From assembly GCA_945929965.1 (NCBI GenBank), contig CAMEOT010000001.1, forward strand, positions 186,001 to 250,000: 64,000 bases of DNA, read 5' to 3'. This DNA comes from an uncultured Lachnospiraceae bacterium (GTDB lineage Bacteria; Bacillota; Clostridia; Lachnospirales; Lachnospiraceae). The stretch's first letter is position 1. Every line of letters starts with the position of its first letter. Both the position numbers and the translations under genes were made by a program. The notes under the pieces are model-generated. The model did no database searches. It was not told the origin of the DNA and saw nothing but the letters and a program-made list of their open reading frames with translations. Below, piece by piece: positions 54,722-64,000 of this stretch.

Positions 54722-55128
54722 TCAGTTTCCATTTTCCACAAACTTCATCTTAATGATCTCCTGCAGACTTCTCGGTTCATAGTCCATCCAAGGCTTCATA
54801 CATCCTACATTGTACGCCTGTATGGCACTGTCACCGGTATGACGGCAGTCGTTGTCCTTCATTTCCACTAGACACTTCTGAAAATATTCGTCCTCCGGGC
54901 TGTTGTGGGTGTGTCCGTAGAGCAGAATGGTGCCGCGGCTCATGTGCTTCCAGCTAAAGATCGGGTAATGGCATAATACCAGTTCATAGCTTTTCCCGGC
55001 TATGGAGTCCCGAATCTCCTTATAATCACAGACTTCCGAAAAAAGCTGTCGGTATCTGAGAACGGACGGTCATCAAATCGTATCGCCGCTTCATGAAACA
55101 AATGCAGATCACTGATATAATAATTCAT
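54722..55128 (-). pseudogene. Metallophosphoesterase, internal deletion and frameshift
   Basis: The 5' part (ATG at 55128 after GGGAGACAACAGT) codes MNYYISDLHLFHEAAIRFDD with the first metal ligands (Asp7, His9). The 3' part, in another frame, codes SYELVLCHYPIFSWKHMSRG and ILLYGHTHNS with the last ligands. The central region with the GD and GNH motifs, about 80 residues, is missing, and the frame changes near 55055. Such enzymes are normally about 170 residues. The gene is therefore a remnant. Confidence 0.78.
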
Positions 55129-55382
55129 ACTGTTGTCTCCCTATCAATCCATGATGGTTCTGCAAATTTTGAAGTTTCCACATTTGCTATTTCCCTGTCT
55201 TGATATAATAGTATGAAATTGGCATAATCATCTCTAATATCAATTCCATTTATTTTCCAACCATCATCCGGTGTCCATGATGCAATATTATTAATTGGCT
55301 CTGTTTTACTTTTACAGCATACTAAGCTTAAACATAAAATTGCAATAACGAGTATAATTTTTCGTTTATATATATTCTTCAT
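55125..55382 (-). CDS. Small putative lipoprotein
   Basis: An 85-residue protein. The N-terminus KRKIILVIAILCLSLVCCKSK is a signal peptide with a lipobox-like LSLVCC. The short mature part (PINNIASWTPDDGWKINGIDI) is not recognised. It overlaps the start of the phosphoesterase remnant by four bases. It may itself be truncated; the GC content is lower than that of its neighbours. Confidence 0.5.
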   Translation of the reverse strand: MKNIYKRKIILVIAILCLSLVCCKSKTEPINNIASWTPDDGWKINGIDIRDDYANFILLYQDREIANVETSKFAEPSWIDRETTV

Positions 55383-55574
55383 AGCTTAGCAGTACAGCCT
55401 CCTTTTATTGGGGACATCGTTGGTATTTACACTTTAAAGATAATATACTCCAAGAATTATTTCAGCCTCCGATGACTGAAAAACATATCTACTGGATAAC
55501 GCTACGAAAGCTGCCGGTATAATTCAGCACTCTGCTAGGCGTACATACAAGTACATACATTTTCCACCACAAAT
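55383..55574. other. Intergenic, nothing recognised
   Basis: About 190 bp, AT-rich, without gene, tRNA or clear promoter. Confidence 0.5.
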
Positions 55575-55618
55575 AAAAGTGGGAGAAACGCTGTAAAATC
55601 AACGTTTCTCCCACTTTT
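55575..55618. terminator. Bidirectional terminator after tRNA-Leu
   Basis: A 16-bp stem pairs AAAAGTGGGAGAAACG with its exact complement at 55603-55618 around a 12-nt loop. T-rich on both outsides, so it ends the tRNA transcript. Confidence 0.88.
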
Positions 55619-55625
55619 CAACAAA

Positions 55626-55709
55626 TGCTGGTGGCCGGACTTGAACCGGCACGGAGTTGCCCCCGAGGGATTTTAAGTCCCTTGCGTCTGCCTATTCCGC
55701 CACACCAGC
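55626..55709 (-). tRNA. tRNA-Leu(UAA)
   Basis: Class II tRNA with long variable arm. Acceptor GCTGGTG/CACCAGC, anticodon stem-loop AGGGA-CTTAAAA-TCCCT (anticodon UAA). Confidence 0.95.
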
Positions 55710-55782
55710 GGACGCATTGCGTTATACTCGACTGCATGGACTTACGCGCTAAGCACTGTTCCATTGAGCTCATCAACGCAAC

Positions 55783-55864
55783 TGGATGGAGGTGGATTCG
55801 AACCACCGAAGCAATTTGCAGCAGATTTACAGTCTGTCCCCTTTGGCCACTCGGGAATCCATCC
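55783..55864 (-). tRNA. tRNA-Tyr(GUA)
   Basis: Class II tRNA. Acceptor GGATGGA/TCCATCC, anticodon stem-loop CAGA-CTGTAAA-TCTG (anticodon GUA). First gene of a two-tRNA transcript. Confidence 0.95.
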
Positions 55865-55894
55865 ATGTCAGGCAAAGTGCCCTAACAATGTGAA

Positions 55895-55923
55895 ATTGTA
55901 GCATATGTTCACACAAATTGCAA
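55895..55923 (-). promoter_or_regulatory. Promoter of the tRNA-Tyr/tRNA-Leu pair
   Basis: Minus strand TTGCAA (55918-55923), 17-bp spacer, TACAAT (55895-55900). Confidence 0.75.
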
Positions 55924-56003
55924 GATATTTTTTATTATTTTAGTGTAAAAGTTCAGCCATAGGATGACAAAAGCAACGTTTGGGTGCTCGCGCTCAAAGC
56001 GTG

Positions 56004-57893
56004 TTAACGCGACTTTGCGAATGACGCAGGCTGAACTGCTTCAATATAGTACAGATAAAAAGAATACTGCGCCAGCTGCATCTGCCCGTAATCAGTCACC
56101 CGATATCCATCCTGCTGTAATCCGGCAACAGCCTCATCGCTCATGGCATCTGGTGTAAAGTACCAGAATCTGTCGGATTCTGCCTGGTTGTAATTGCCAT
56201 TTACGATCTCATTATCGGGGTAATAATAATACAGTACTGTCCATCCCAGATGTTTCACTCCGTTGGTGACCATCTGCACATCCTCTTCGGGCGTGCCGAT
56301 CAGGTCCAGGGTCTTGTCAGTCTCTACCTTCTGCTGTTCATAACTGTCATAGCATTCCCGGTAATTCTGTATTCCCATGCCAAACATTACAAGCAGTAAC
56401 AGCACAAACAGCAATCGGGCTGACAGCTCCAAGCCCTTCCAGGACCGGTTCTCCAGCTCCGTCACCTGTTCCAGCAGACGGCTGCTGCCGATGACCAGCA
56501 TCATGATCGCCACTGCACTTAACGGATACAGATATCTCTGTGCCAGCATCGGTGCCATTACAACACTCAGCAGATACGCAAATGCCAGCGTTCCCAGGAT
56601 CGTGCAGGCACCTACTACCATGGCGTAAGTTTTGTCAGACCATCTTTTCACTGACGGCTTCTGCAGACGAATACCCTCTTCTCCCATAGAAAACAGGGAA
56701 GAATCCGCCACCAGCGTCACTATCAGTAATACTAACAGCAGCGGAAATACGATTACATTCATTCTCCTGCCGCCCATGACGATCTCCAGGCTCTTATCCA
56801 GTCCGAGGATCTCCGTCATCCACCAGCCTCCGCTGACAGTCCGAAGACCCGCATAGAGGAAATACAGCCAGGGTGCATAGCCGATGAAAAAAGCTACGAT
56901 CGCCAGCACACCCTTTTTCCAGATCTTACCACGATATTTGATCCAGACTGCCACTCCGGTGAAAAACATCATAATTCCCACCGCTACCAGTGCATAATAA
57001 TGCGAATATGCCGCAGCCAGTGCCCACAGCACCATTCCCACCCAGGTCTTCCTGCTGCCGTCTGCAATAACCCGGTAAGAACAATAGAAACAGCCCATGA
57101 CGCATAAAAATGCGAGCGCATACATACGCACTTCCAGATTATATTCCAGGCACGCCTGTCCCAGTCCGGAAATCGTCAGGAAAAATGCAACAGGCAGCAT
57201 ACCAAAACGCTTCCGCACCACAGTCAGCGCCAGCACCAGTCCAATGACAAAAGGCACCAGGGATGCCAGATGGAATACCGGAACGCTGAATCCGAACAGT
57301 GTTCCGAACAGTTTCAACCAGTAATAATACAGCGGCGGATGATTGTCCCAGTAATACATTACCTGAAGGATACCGCCGACGCTCTTATGTGCAGTATTTG
57401 CAGAAAAAGCTTCGTCGCCCCACAATACACGGTCGGACATCATGCTGAAATTCAGGTACACCATAAAAGCTGTGGCTGCCAGCATCACTGCCGGAGCTAT
57501 GTATCTGCAGATGATCTTCCATATTTTGCTGTCCACGATTTTTCCGAACACCTTCCGGATCTTCTCATGTTTGCCGGCTTTCGCCTCTTCCACGAACAGT
57601 TCACAGATGGTATATGCCAGCATGATGCAGATCTCCAGGATCAGCACTTTGACTGCATATTCTCTGGATTCGATGAGTTTTCTCCAGATCGTATTGTCAT
57701 CATTACCGGTCAGGGAAAGCAGCACCCAGGGTCCAAAAAACATGATCATCAGGCACGATGCATAACGAAGAACATACCCTCCTTTACTGCCGGTTACTTC
57801 TTTCCCGGTGCTTCCGTTATTTTTTAAAACATATTGCCGCCAGATCCCTAAGGATACCAGAGGCAACAGCAAGGTAATAATGATGGTAAACAT
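56004..57893 (-). CDS. GT39/ArnT-like membrane glycosyltransferase
   Basis: A 629-residue membrane protein with about twelve hydrophobic segments. The first large external loop has LWGDEAFSANTAHKSVGGI and YYWDNHPPLYYYWLKLFG near residues 157-195; the acidic GDEA and the NHPPLYY motif are typical of GT39/GT83 (PMT/ArnT) enzymes that use polyprenyl-phosphate sugars. A soluble C-terminal domain follows (residues 520-629). The acceptor is unknown. It sits downstream of the GH13 gene, in the same orientation. Confidence 0.87.
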   Translation of the reverse strand: MFTIIITLLLPLVSLGIWRQYVLKNNGSTGKEVTGSKGGYVLRYASCLMIMFFGPWVLLSLTGNDDNTIWRKLIESREYAVKVLILEICIMLAYTICELFVEEAKAGKHEKIRKVFGKIVDSKIWKIICRYIAPAVMLAATAFMVYLNFSMMSDRVLWGDEAFSANTAHKSVGGILQVMYYWDNHPPLYYYWLKLFGTLFGFSVPVFHLASLVPFVIGLVLALTVVRKRFGMLPVAFFLTISGLGQACLEYNLEVRMYALAFLCVMGCFYCSYRVIADGSRKTWVGMVLWALAAAYSHYYALVAVGIMMFFTGVAVWIKYRGKIWKKGVLAIVAFFIGYAPWLYFLYAGLRTVSGGWWMTEILGLDKSLEIVMGGRRMNVIVFPLLLVLLIVTLVADSSLFSMGEEGIRLQKPSVKRWSDKTYAMVVGACTILGTLAFAYLLSVVMAPMLAQRYLYPLSAVAIMMLVIGSSRLLEQVTELENRSWKGLELSARLLFVLLLLVMFGMGIQNYRECYDSYEQQKVETDKTLDLIGTPEEDVQMVTNGVKHLGWTVLYYYYPDNEIVNGNYNQAESDRFWYFTPDAMSDEAVAGLQQDGYRVTDYGQMQLAQYSFYLYYIEAVQPASFAKSR

Positions 57894-57922
57894 CTAAAAT
57901 CCTCTCTGTCTTTGGTAAATTG

Positions 57923-60025
57923 TTATTCCTGCACGAATTTCAGGATCGTTGCGGAAGTCTGGGGCATCTCGATCAGGATCTTACCTGCCTTGATCTCATA
58001 CTCCTCGCCTTCCATACAATATCCGTCATCTCTGGACTGCAGGATCACTTTCATCTTGCCCGTCTTAGTGGCTCCGATCTCCCATACGTGGATCTCCTTG
58101 GTAATCGGATGATAATTATTGTTGATCAGGATCGCACACTGTCCCTTGCGATTAAAACGCCCGTAGGAGATGAAGTTATAATCATTCTCCAGCATTTTCA
58201 GGGAACCTGTACGCAGTTCCTCGTTCTCACGGCGCAGGCGGATAATATCCTTGTGAAACGCCAGCAGCACCTGATCCTCATGTCCCCAGGGATAGGTTCT
58301 CCGGTTGTCGGGATCCGTGAATCCGCAGACACCCGCTTCATCTCCGTAGTAGATCGTCGGTGCGCCCGTCCAGGTCATCTGGATCACAACACCCTCCCGA
58401 AACACTGCCTTATTAATGCCCTGCTCTGCAGCCTGGGGGCCTAAAGTATTGGTACGTCCCACCTTATGGTTCGTTCTCGTCAGGAAACGGGAATGATCAT
58501 GGTTGGACAGTTCATTCATAGCCACCTGCCAGCTGGGCATGGAAAAACTGGAAGTATGATGCCGCATGGCTCCCCAGAAGCTCTCTGCATTACCAAGCAG
58601 GTCCTCTCTGTAATCATCGCTGTGCTTCTCCATACCGGTGAGGAACCAGGTCACAGGCTCCATGAACGCATCGTAGTTCATGACAGTATCCCATTCGTTG
58701 CCCTGTAACCAGTCTCTGGTATTACCGTAATGCTCTGCCAGAATAATAGCCTCCGGATTGGCCTCTTTTACCGCTTTCCGGAATTCCTGCCAGAAATGAT
58801 GATTGAACTCCTGGCTGTGACCTAAGTCTGCCGCCACATCCAGTCTCCAGCCGTCCACATTATAAGGCGGAGATACCCATTTTTTCGCCACATGAAGAAC
58901 GTAATCCATCAGTTCCTGAGAACCTTCGTAATTCAGCTTCGGCAGGGTATCATGTCCCCACCATCCGTCATAGGAATTGTTATAGGGCCATGCCGTCTGA
59001 TTGTGGAAATCAAAATAATTCCGGTAAGGGCTGTCTGCGCTGACATAAGCACCCTTGTCATAGCCTTCCGCATTCTCGTAGATACGTTCTCTGTCCATCC
59101 ATTTATTAAAGGATCCGCAGTGGTTGAACACACCGTCCAATATGACTCTCATGCCTCTGCGATGCGCCTCTGCCACTACCTGGGCAAACATCTCGTTGCT
59201 CGCCTCTAAGTTCGCCTTATTGGTCACGCGATCGATATAGCGGGAAGCGAAACGGTTCTCCCGCTGTCCATCCGGAAGCAGCTCTCCCTCATCACTGACG
59301 ATCTTACCCAGATGGGGATCAATATAATCATAGTCCTGAATATCGTATTTATGGTTGGACGGGGATACGAACAGAGGGTTAAAATAAATTACCTCAACGC
59401 CCAGCTCCTGCAGGTAGTCCATCTTGTCCAATACGCCCTGCAGGTCTCCTCCGTAGAACTCACGGACATCCATCTGTGCAGGATACCGTCCCCAGTCCTC
59501 TACACGGTGCACCGGCTCCCCGATATAGCAGTATTCATTGGTCAGCACATCATTGGAAGGATCGCCATTACAGAAACGATCGGTATAGATCTGGTACATT
59601 ACCGCACCTTTTGCCCAGTCGGGAGTATGGAAGCCGGGAATGATGATAAAGTCATAATACTCGTTGACCTCCTGCACCAATCCTCTCATATCGAAGATAC
59701 CTGTGATCCTGCCGGTCTGTACCTCAAAGTAATAGGATACCTTCTGATCATCCAGACGCATCACATAAGCATAGTAATCAAAATCATTATTGCTCTCCAC
59801 TCGTACCATGAGATGCTTCTGTCCACCGCTTACGAGGAATATTCTGTCCACGTTGTTCCTGGCGGTACGGAAACGGATCGTCACCTCGGAATATGGTTCC
59901 GGCTCTTCCGGGATCACATACTCCGCACTTGTATCCGTAAAAAGAGCTCTTCTATTAAATACGGGTCTCATGGCAGCAATATACTGCTGATTATATTCTG
60001 TTCGACGTAATAGCTCCAGATCCAT
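57923..60025 (-). CDS. GH13 neopullulanase/cyclomaltodextrinase-type enzyme
   Basis: A 700-residue cytoplasmic alpha-glucan hydrolase. Residues 1-130 form an N-terminal beta domain; the GH13 barrel starts at AVMYQIYTDRFCNGDPSND near 141. Catalytic residues: nucleophile Asp396 in GWRLDVA, acid/base Glu431 in ILAEHYG, and Asp510 in LSNHDHS; the DGVFNH block is near 297-302. No signal peptide, so it degrades imported malto-oligosaccharides or cyclodextrins, or stored glycogen. AAAGGATAGATACT precedes ATG. Confidence 0.92.
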   Translation of the reverse strand: MDLELLRRTEYNQQYIAAMRPVFNRRALFTDTSAEYVIPEEPEPYSEVTIRFRTARNNVDRIFLVSGGQKHLMVRVESNNDFDYYAYVMRLDDQKVSYYFEVQTGRITGIFDMRGLVQEVNEYYDFIIIPGFHTPDWAKGAVMYQIYTDRFCNGDPSNDVLTNEYCYIGEPVHRVEDWGRYPAQMDVREFYGGDLQGVLDKMDYLQELGVEVIYFNPLFVSPSNHKYDIQDYDYIDPHLGKIVSDEGELLPDGQRENRFASRYIDRVTNKANLEASNEMFAQVVAEAHRRGMRVILDGVFNHCGSFNKWMDRERIYENAEGYDKGAYVSADSPYRNYFDFHNQTAWPYNNSYDGWWGHDTLPKLNYEGSQELMDYVLHVAKKWVSPPYNVDGWRLDVAADLGHSQEFNHHFWQEFRKAVKEANPEAIILAEHYGNTRDWLQGNEWDTVMNYDAFMEPVTWFLTGMEKHSDDYREDLLGNAESFWGAMRHHTSSFSMPSWQVAMNELSNHDHSRFLTRTNHKVGRTNTLGPQAAEQGINKAVFREGVVIQMTWTGAPTIYYGDEAGVCGFTDPDNRRTYPWGHEDQVLLAFHKDIIRLRRENEELRTGSLKMLENDYNFISYGRFNRKGQCAILINNNYHPITKEIHVWEIGATKTGKMKVILQSRDDGYCMEGEEYEIKAGKILIEMPQTSATILKFVQE

Positions 60026-60404
60026 AGTATCTATCCTTTCTGAGACTAATGTCTTACTATCTATATTATGCTCCTGCTATTCTTACCTGTGCAGCACACA
60101 CATATGTAATTATACCCTTTTTCCCTACATCTGACAACAGCCTGACTTGTTTTTGAACGGTAAAAAGGACAGTCTTGGGAGGACTGTCCTTTTTAGAGAA
60201 GGTATTTCTTTCTTATGGGGTATAGCAAAAAACTATATAATGTATTGGGGGGGTTACAAGTAGTATAATAGCATGCACTACTATTTTTGACTATTCTCAA
60301 AATTCACAAATATTACAAAAATGCATATTCGTTTTTGTTAATTTTTCACAAAAACAATTTGTACAATACTACCAAATATACGAAACACCCTCGAAAACCT
60401 TTTC
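60026..60404. other. Intergenic region with bidirectional terminator
   Basis: 379 bp without a gene. The stem GGACAGTC (60167-60174) / GACTGTCC (60182-60189) is flanked by A5 and T5 and can end the ftsH transcript. A G7 run lies at 60246-60252. The right 150 bp are very AT-rich. The GH13 promoter must be here but no clear -35/-10 pair was found. Confidence 0.6.
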
Positions 60405-62216
60405 CTATACGAAAAGTGCTTCAAACTCTTCTCTGTTGATCTTTTCCTTTTCTAACAGAAGCTTAGCGCAACTGTGAAGTACATTCTCATGTTGCATAAT
60501 AATGTCTTTTGCCTTGGTATAGCAGTCATCTATGATCCGCTTGACTTCCTTATCGATCTCACCGGAAATCTCCTCACTGTGAGCCTTGGCATGTGCCAGA
60601 TCCTTACCGATAAAGACCTCATCATCGTCATCATCATAGCAGATGACTCCGATATTATCAGACATTCCGTAACGAGTTACCATACGGCGGGCTGTCTTGG
60701 TGGCTTTCTTAATGTCACTGGATGCGCCGGTGGTAATATCTCCGAAGATGATCTCCTCTGCGATACGTCCGCCCAAAGATACCATGATATCCTGGAGCAT
60801 ACGGCTCTTGGTGGCAAACATCTCATCCTTTTCCGGCAGAGGCATGGTGTAACCGGCTGCCCCTACGCCGGTAGGAATAATGGATACGGTGTAGACAGGT
60901 CCCACATCCGGCAGCACATGGAACAGGATGGCATGACCTGCTTCGTGATATGCCGTAATCTTCTTCTCCTTGTCGGAAATAATGCGGCTCTTCTTCTCCG
61001 CACCGATTCCTACTTTGACAAACGCCCTCTTAACATCTTTATTCGCGATAAAAGAGCGATTCTCCTTCGCTGCGATAATCGCTGCTTCGTTCAACAAATT
61101 CTCCAGATCCGCTCCGGTAAATCCTGCGGTAGTCTGTGCGAGCTGTTGTAGATTTACATCATCTCCTAAGGGCTTATTCTTCGCATGTACCTTCAGTATT
61201 TCTTCTCTTCCGCCCACATCCGGAGTCCCTACCGCTACCTTACGGTCAAATCGTCCGGGACGTAAAATCGCGGGATCGAGAATATCCACACGGTTCGTAG
61301 CTGCCATGACAATAATGCCTTCGTTGACACCGAAACCATCCATCTCTACCAGTAACTGGTTCAGGGTCTGCTCTCTCTCATCGTGTCCGCCACCCATACC
61401 GGTACCACGGCGTCTTGCCACGGCATCGATCTCATCGATGAACACGATACAGGGTGCATTGTGCTTCGCTTCTTCAAACAGATCACGCACACGGGATGCA
61501 CCGACACCGACGAACATTTCCACGAAATCAGAACCTGAGATGCTGAAAAAAGGTACTCCGGCTTCTCCTGCCACGGCTTTCGCCAGCAGTGTCTTACCGG
61601 TTCCGGGAGGTCCCTCCAGCAGAACACCCTTGGGTATTCTCGCACCGACACCGGTGTATTTTCCGGGTTCTTTCAGGAAATCAACAATTTCCTCCAGTTC
61701 CTCTTTTTCCTCCTTCAGACCGGCTACCTGTGCAAAAGTGACGTTCTTGTCACCCATGGACATTTTGGCCCGGCTCTTGCCAAAGTTCATCATTTTACCG
61801 TTACCGCCACCGGCCTGCTGGGCATTCATCATCATGAAAAGGAATACACCCACAGCCAGTACTACCAGCATCGGCAGCATATAAGTAAGGAACCAGTTCT
61901 CTCTCTCAATGTCATTCACTACGGGGTCAAATCCGTACTCGCGGACCAGTGTCTCCAGCTCGGTGATATCCGTAGCATACAGCTTATGATTCAGTCCGTT
62001 CTTCATCTGGATCTCCAGATAGCCGGTAGGGGCTTCTCCATTAGGCTGTATTACGATCTCCGATACATTTCCGGCATCCAGATCCGCGATAAATTCTGCT
62101 CTGGTATATTCCTCTTCCCGACCGCTCAACAGATTGAGCCCTACGATCACCATGACCAGAAGTATGATAAATATAAAATATGAGTTAATTGTTCTGCCGT
62201 TTTGTTTCAACTTCAC
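60405..62216 (-). CDS. ftsH: ATP-dependent zinc metalloprotease FtsH
   Basis: A 603-residue membrane AAA+ protease that degrades misassembled membrane proteins and regulators. Two membrane segments (residues 14-30 and 110-130) flank the extracytoplasmic loop. Walker A GPPGTGKT is at 202-209, Walker [10 protein letters not shown] near 257-265, SRH arginines in ILRPGRFDR, and the zinc site HEAGH at 424-428. The start is GTG after GGAGGCCC. It follows hpt by 24 bp in the standard Firmicutes tilS-hpt-ftsH order. Confidence 0.97.
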   Translation of the reverse strand: MKLKQNGRTINSYFIFIILLVMVIVGLNLLSGREEEYTRAEFIADLDAGNVSEIVIQPNGEAPTGYLEIQMKNGLNHKLYATDITELETLVREYGFDPVVNDIERENWFLTYMLPMLVVLAVGVFLFMMMNAQQAGGGNGKMMNFGKSRAKMSMGDKNVTFAQVAGLKEEKEELEEIVDFLKEPGKYTGVGARIPKGVLLEGPPGTGKTLLAKAVAGEAGVPFFSISGSDFVEMFVGVGASRVRDLFEEAKHNAPCIVFIDEIDAVARRRGTGMGGGHDEREQTLNQLLVEMDGFGVNEGIIVMAATNRVDILDPAILRPGRFDRKVAVGTPDVGGREEILKVHAKNKPLGDDVNLQQLAQTTAGFTGADLENLLNEAAIIAAKENRSFIANKDVKRAFVKVGIGAEKKSRIISDKEKKITAYHEAGHAILFHVLPDVGPVYTVSIIPTGVGAAGYTMPLPEKDEMFATKSRMLQDIMVSLGGRIAEEIIFGDITTGASSDIKKATKTARRMVTRYGMSDNIGVICYDDDDDEVFIGKDLAHAKAHSEEISGEIDKEVKRIIDDCYTKAKDIIMQHENVLHSCAKLLLEKEKINREEFEALFV

Positions 62217-62240
62217 GGGCCTCCTGCATCTTCGTATTGC

Positions 62241-62765
62241 TTAATCGAATTCTACCACACCGATGTAAGGCAGATTACGATATCTCTGATCATAATCCAG
62301 ACCGTAGCCCACTACGAATTCATCGGGAATATTAAATCCGGTATAATCTACATGAACATCGATGACTCTTCTCTCCGGCTTATCCAACAGGGTGCACAGA
62401 CGTAAGGAAGCCGGTCCTCTGTCACGAAGCATCTCTAACAGATAGCTTAGGGTTCTGCCACTGTCTACGATATCCTCTACTACGATAACGTCCTTATCCT
62501 TCAGGGATTCATCCAGGTCTTTTACGATCTTTACCACACCGCTGGACTTGGTGTCGCTGCCATAGCTGGATACAGACATGAAATCCAGAGATACGGGAAC
62601 GGTGATACGTTTTGCCAGTTCACACATGAAGAAGCTGCCGCCCTTCAATACGCATACAAGGTGTACCTGCTTACCCGCATAGTCCTTGCTGATCTGTTCT
62701 CCGATCTCCTGAATTCTCTTATCTACTTCCTCTTCTGTCAACAGTACTCTGATATGTTCTGCCAT
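62241..62765 (-). CDS. hpt: Hypoxanthine phosphoribosyltransferase
   Basis: A 174-residue purine salvage enzyme making IMP and GMP from hypoxanthine or guanine and PRPP. The PRPP-binding loop VVEDIVDSGRTLSYLLE is near residues 95-111; LVCVLKGGSFFMCELAKRI near 36-54 and FVVGYGLDYDQRYRNLPYIGV at the end are family blocks. Full length. It lies between tilS and ftsH. Confidence 0.96.
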   Translation of the reverse strand: MAEHIRVLLTEEEVDKRIQEIGEQISKDYAGKQVHLVCVLKGGSFFMCELAKRITVPVSLDFMSVSSYGSDTKSSGVVKIVKDLDESLKDKDVIVVEDIVDSGRTLSYLLEMLRDRGPASLRLCTLLDKPERRVIDVHVDYTGFNIPDEFVVGYGLDYDQRYRNLPYIGVVEFD

Positions 62766-62785
62766 TTTCTTTTGTCTCTTCGCTC

Positions 62786-64000
62786 TTAGGCGAACTCCTT
62801 TCTTATTAATTGTACCTTTAAAATACGTTTTGTATTCTCCGTAACTTTATAATATTCGCTGATGCGATACCCCATGACCCACAGCACATGATCTTCCTCC
62901 GCCAGGATCGGCAGTCTGTCACGTTCCTCCCGTGGAATTTTCTGATCGACAAAATAGCTTTTTAATGATTTACGGATCATTCCTCCTCTGCCGTCTGCAA
63001 TGGTCAGATAGTCTCCTGTCTGCCTTGTACGTATCGTCGGACATTTTTTTATTTTATCATAATCAAACCATTTCGTATACTGATTTGTGGGAACTTCTTG
63101 GTTTTTTTCAGATTCAGGGGGCACCTCACACACAGAATATTCCAGTGTGCCCAGGGCACATTCCACTGTTTTCATCTGTCCGGGAACCATATCCTTATCC
63201 CGCTGCTGCCAGAGCGGCATCGCAACAGCAGTCTGCATGCCGCTGTCCGTTTCTTTCGTTGTCTGACTCGTCTGTATCGCCAGGATGACCTGTTCATATT
63301 GCCGCCTGCCGCGGATTCCGAAGGGAAGACAGATCGTCCGGTTTCCTTCCTGCGTAAACAATGTCAGAAGTTCCGCAATATGCTGATAGGTGATGTCTTT
63401 CTGCCCGGGGGAAAGTCTTTTTACCTCTTCATACAACAGTCTTTTACGGATCACCGGATGCAGCGTCAGAAAAGGTTCCACCGCGATATACACCTCTTGT
63501 GCCCGGCTGCTCACATCCGGCTGTAGCGCACTGCCCGGAGCCTTTATGCTCCGTATGCATCTGTTCACTGCCTCCGCCGTCTGAAGCTTTAGATATTCTT
63601 CCGTCTCCGCCAGCAGCTCCGCTGTCTGGTTCATATGTGTCACGCAGCCCCGCGCAATATTCTGCTCCGCATAGGGTAAAATATGATGCCGGATCCGGTT
63701 CCTGGTGTAATCGTCCTCATCGTTGGTAGCATCCTTACAGTAGAAAATTCCCTGCTGTGTTAAAAAATCCTCGATCTCACATCTCTCGAGACACAGGATC
63801 GGTCGTATGATGTTATCCCGCACCGGCAGTATGCTCGCCAGTCCCCGGATTCCACTGCCCCGAAACAGATGAAACAGCTGGGTTTCGCTGCGGTCGTTGC
63901 TGTTGTGCGCCACAGCGATCTTCGTGGCTCCCCAGTCCTGCGCCGCCTGTTCAAAGGCTTCATACCTCGTTCTGCGTCCGGCTTCCTCCTCGGAGATTTT
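62786..64000 (-). CDS. tilS: tRNA(Ile)-lysidine synthase TilS, partial
   Basis: The 3' 404 codons of tilS; the frame is open through the window edge. The visible EEAGRRTRYEAFEQAAQ and IAVAHNSNDRSETQLFHLFRGSGIRGL blocks belong to the N-terminal PP-loop ATPase domain, but the PP-loop SGGxDS itself lies outside. The C-terminal domain has the conserved RTRQTGDYL, KSLKSYFVDQKIPREERDRLPIL and VLWVMGYRISEYYKVTENTKRIL blocks. The enzyme converts C34 of the minor tRNA-Ile to lysidine. The GTG at 63913 is not a true start. Confidence 0.95.
   Translation of the reverse strand, partial: KISEEEAGRRTRYEAFEQAAQDWGATKIAVAHNSNDRSETQLFHLFRGSGIRGLASILPVRDNIIRPILCLERCEIEDFLTQQGIFYCKDATNDEDDYTRNRIRHHILPYAEQNIARGCVTHMNQTAELLAETEEYLKLQTAEAVNRCIRSIKAPGSALQPDVSSRAQEVYIAVEPFLTLHPVIRKRLLYEEVKRLSPGQKDITYQHIAELLTLFTQEGNRTICLPFGIRGRRQYEQVILAIQTSQTTKETDSGMQTAVAMPLWQQRDKDMVPGQMKTVECALGTLEYSVCEVPPESEKNQEVPTNQYTKWFDYDKIKKCPTIRTRQTGDYLTIADGRGGMIRKSLKSYFVDQKIPREERDRLPILAEEDHVLWVMGYRISEYYKVTENTKRILKVQLIRKEFA

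Noticed and set aside
60184..60404. Coding potential in the gap before ftsH
   Set aside because: Very AT-rich, short frames only, and no ribosome-binding site.

Overview
The window looks like a chromosomal segment of a spore-forming member of the Clostridia, most likely Lachnospiraceae. This rests on a GerA/SpoVAF-type germination protein, a YtvI-type AI-2E permease, the tilS-hpt-ftsH cluster, strong AGGAGG ribosome-binding sites, TTGACA/TATAAT promoters and gut-style glycan genes (a GH5 lipoprotein and a GH13 neopullulanase-type enzyme). The species cannot be named from the sequence alone.

Layout. 1-8.2 kb is host: a partial AI-2E permease, an RluA-type pseudouridine synthase, an RsmF-type rRNA methyltransferase, the GH5 lipoprotein, a TIGR01440 protein, an SLC13-type permease, a MntP/YtaF-type protein and the germination protein. 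A tRNA-Gly(GCC) and an unrecognised gene follow. 9,446-45,210 is one prophage of about 35.8 kb inserted in the 3' end of tRNA-Gly(UCC). A 23-bp direct repeat marks attL and attR. The intact tRNA is at the right end, next to the integrase. 45.3-64 kb is host again: tRNA-Phe, a DUF3810 protein, a MATE transporter, a DUF3048 lipoprotein, a PAS/GGDEF/EAL protein, a MarR-TauE/SafE pair, a LOG protein, a LysR regulator, a 23-codon amphipathic peptide gene, a broken phosphoesterase, tRNA-Leu and tRNA-Tyr, a membrane glycosyltransferase, the GH13 enzyme, and ftsH, hpt and tilS (tilS cut by the window end).

The prophage is a siphovirus-type element. Its lysogeny module reads rightwards: CI-like repressor, ImmA/IrrE-like protein, lipoprotein, NYN nuclease, integrase. 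Everything else reads leftwards from a Cro-like gene. The early block has small regulators, a HUH rolling-circle-type Rep, an RNase H-like protein, a PcfK/PcfJ-like pair, an HNH nuclease and small genes, and ends with a second tyrosine recombinase. The late block runs terminase, portal, minor capsid (one fused to a zinc-protease-like domain), scaffold, coat, connectors, tail tube, tail chaperones, tape measure, tail tip, fibre, holin and GH25 endolysin.

The most unusual parts are non-coding or modular. Both the NYN gene and the integrase have a folded leader ending in a terminator-like hairpin just before the ribosome-binding site. Short RNAs with consensus promoters and terminators are predicted opposite the leaders of rep and of the second recombinase. 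A roughly 100-nt RNA gene is predicted inside the head operon. A start-less fibre 3' end lies in reverse orientation beside the fibre gene, as in an invertible or silent cassette. A 14-bp perfect palindrome recurs five times, only in the prophage.
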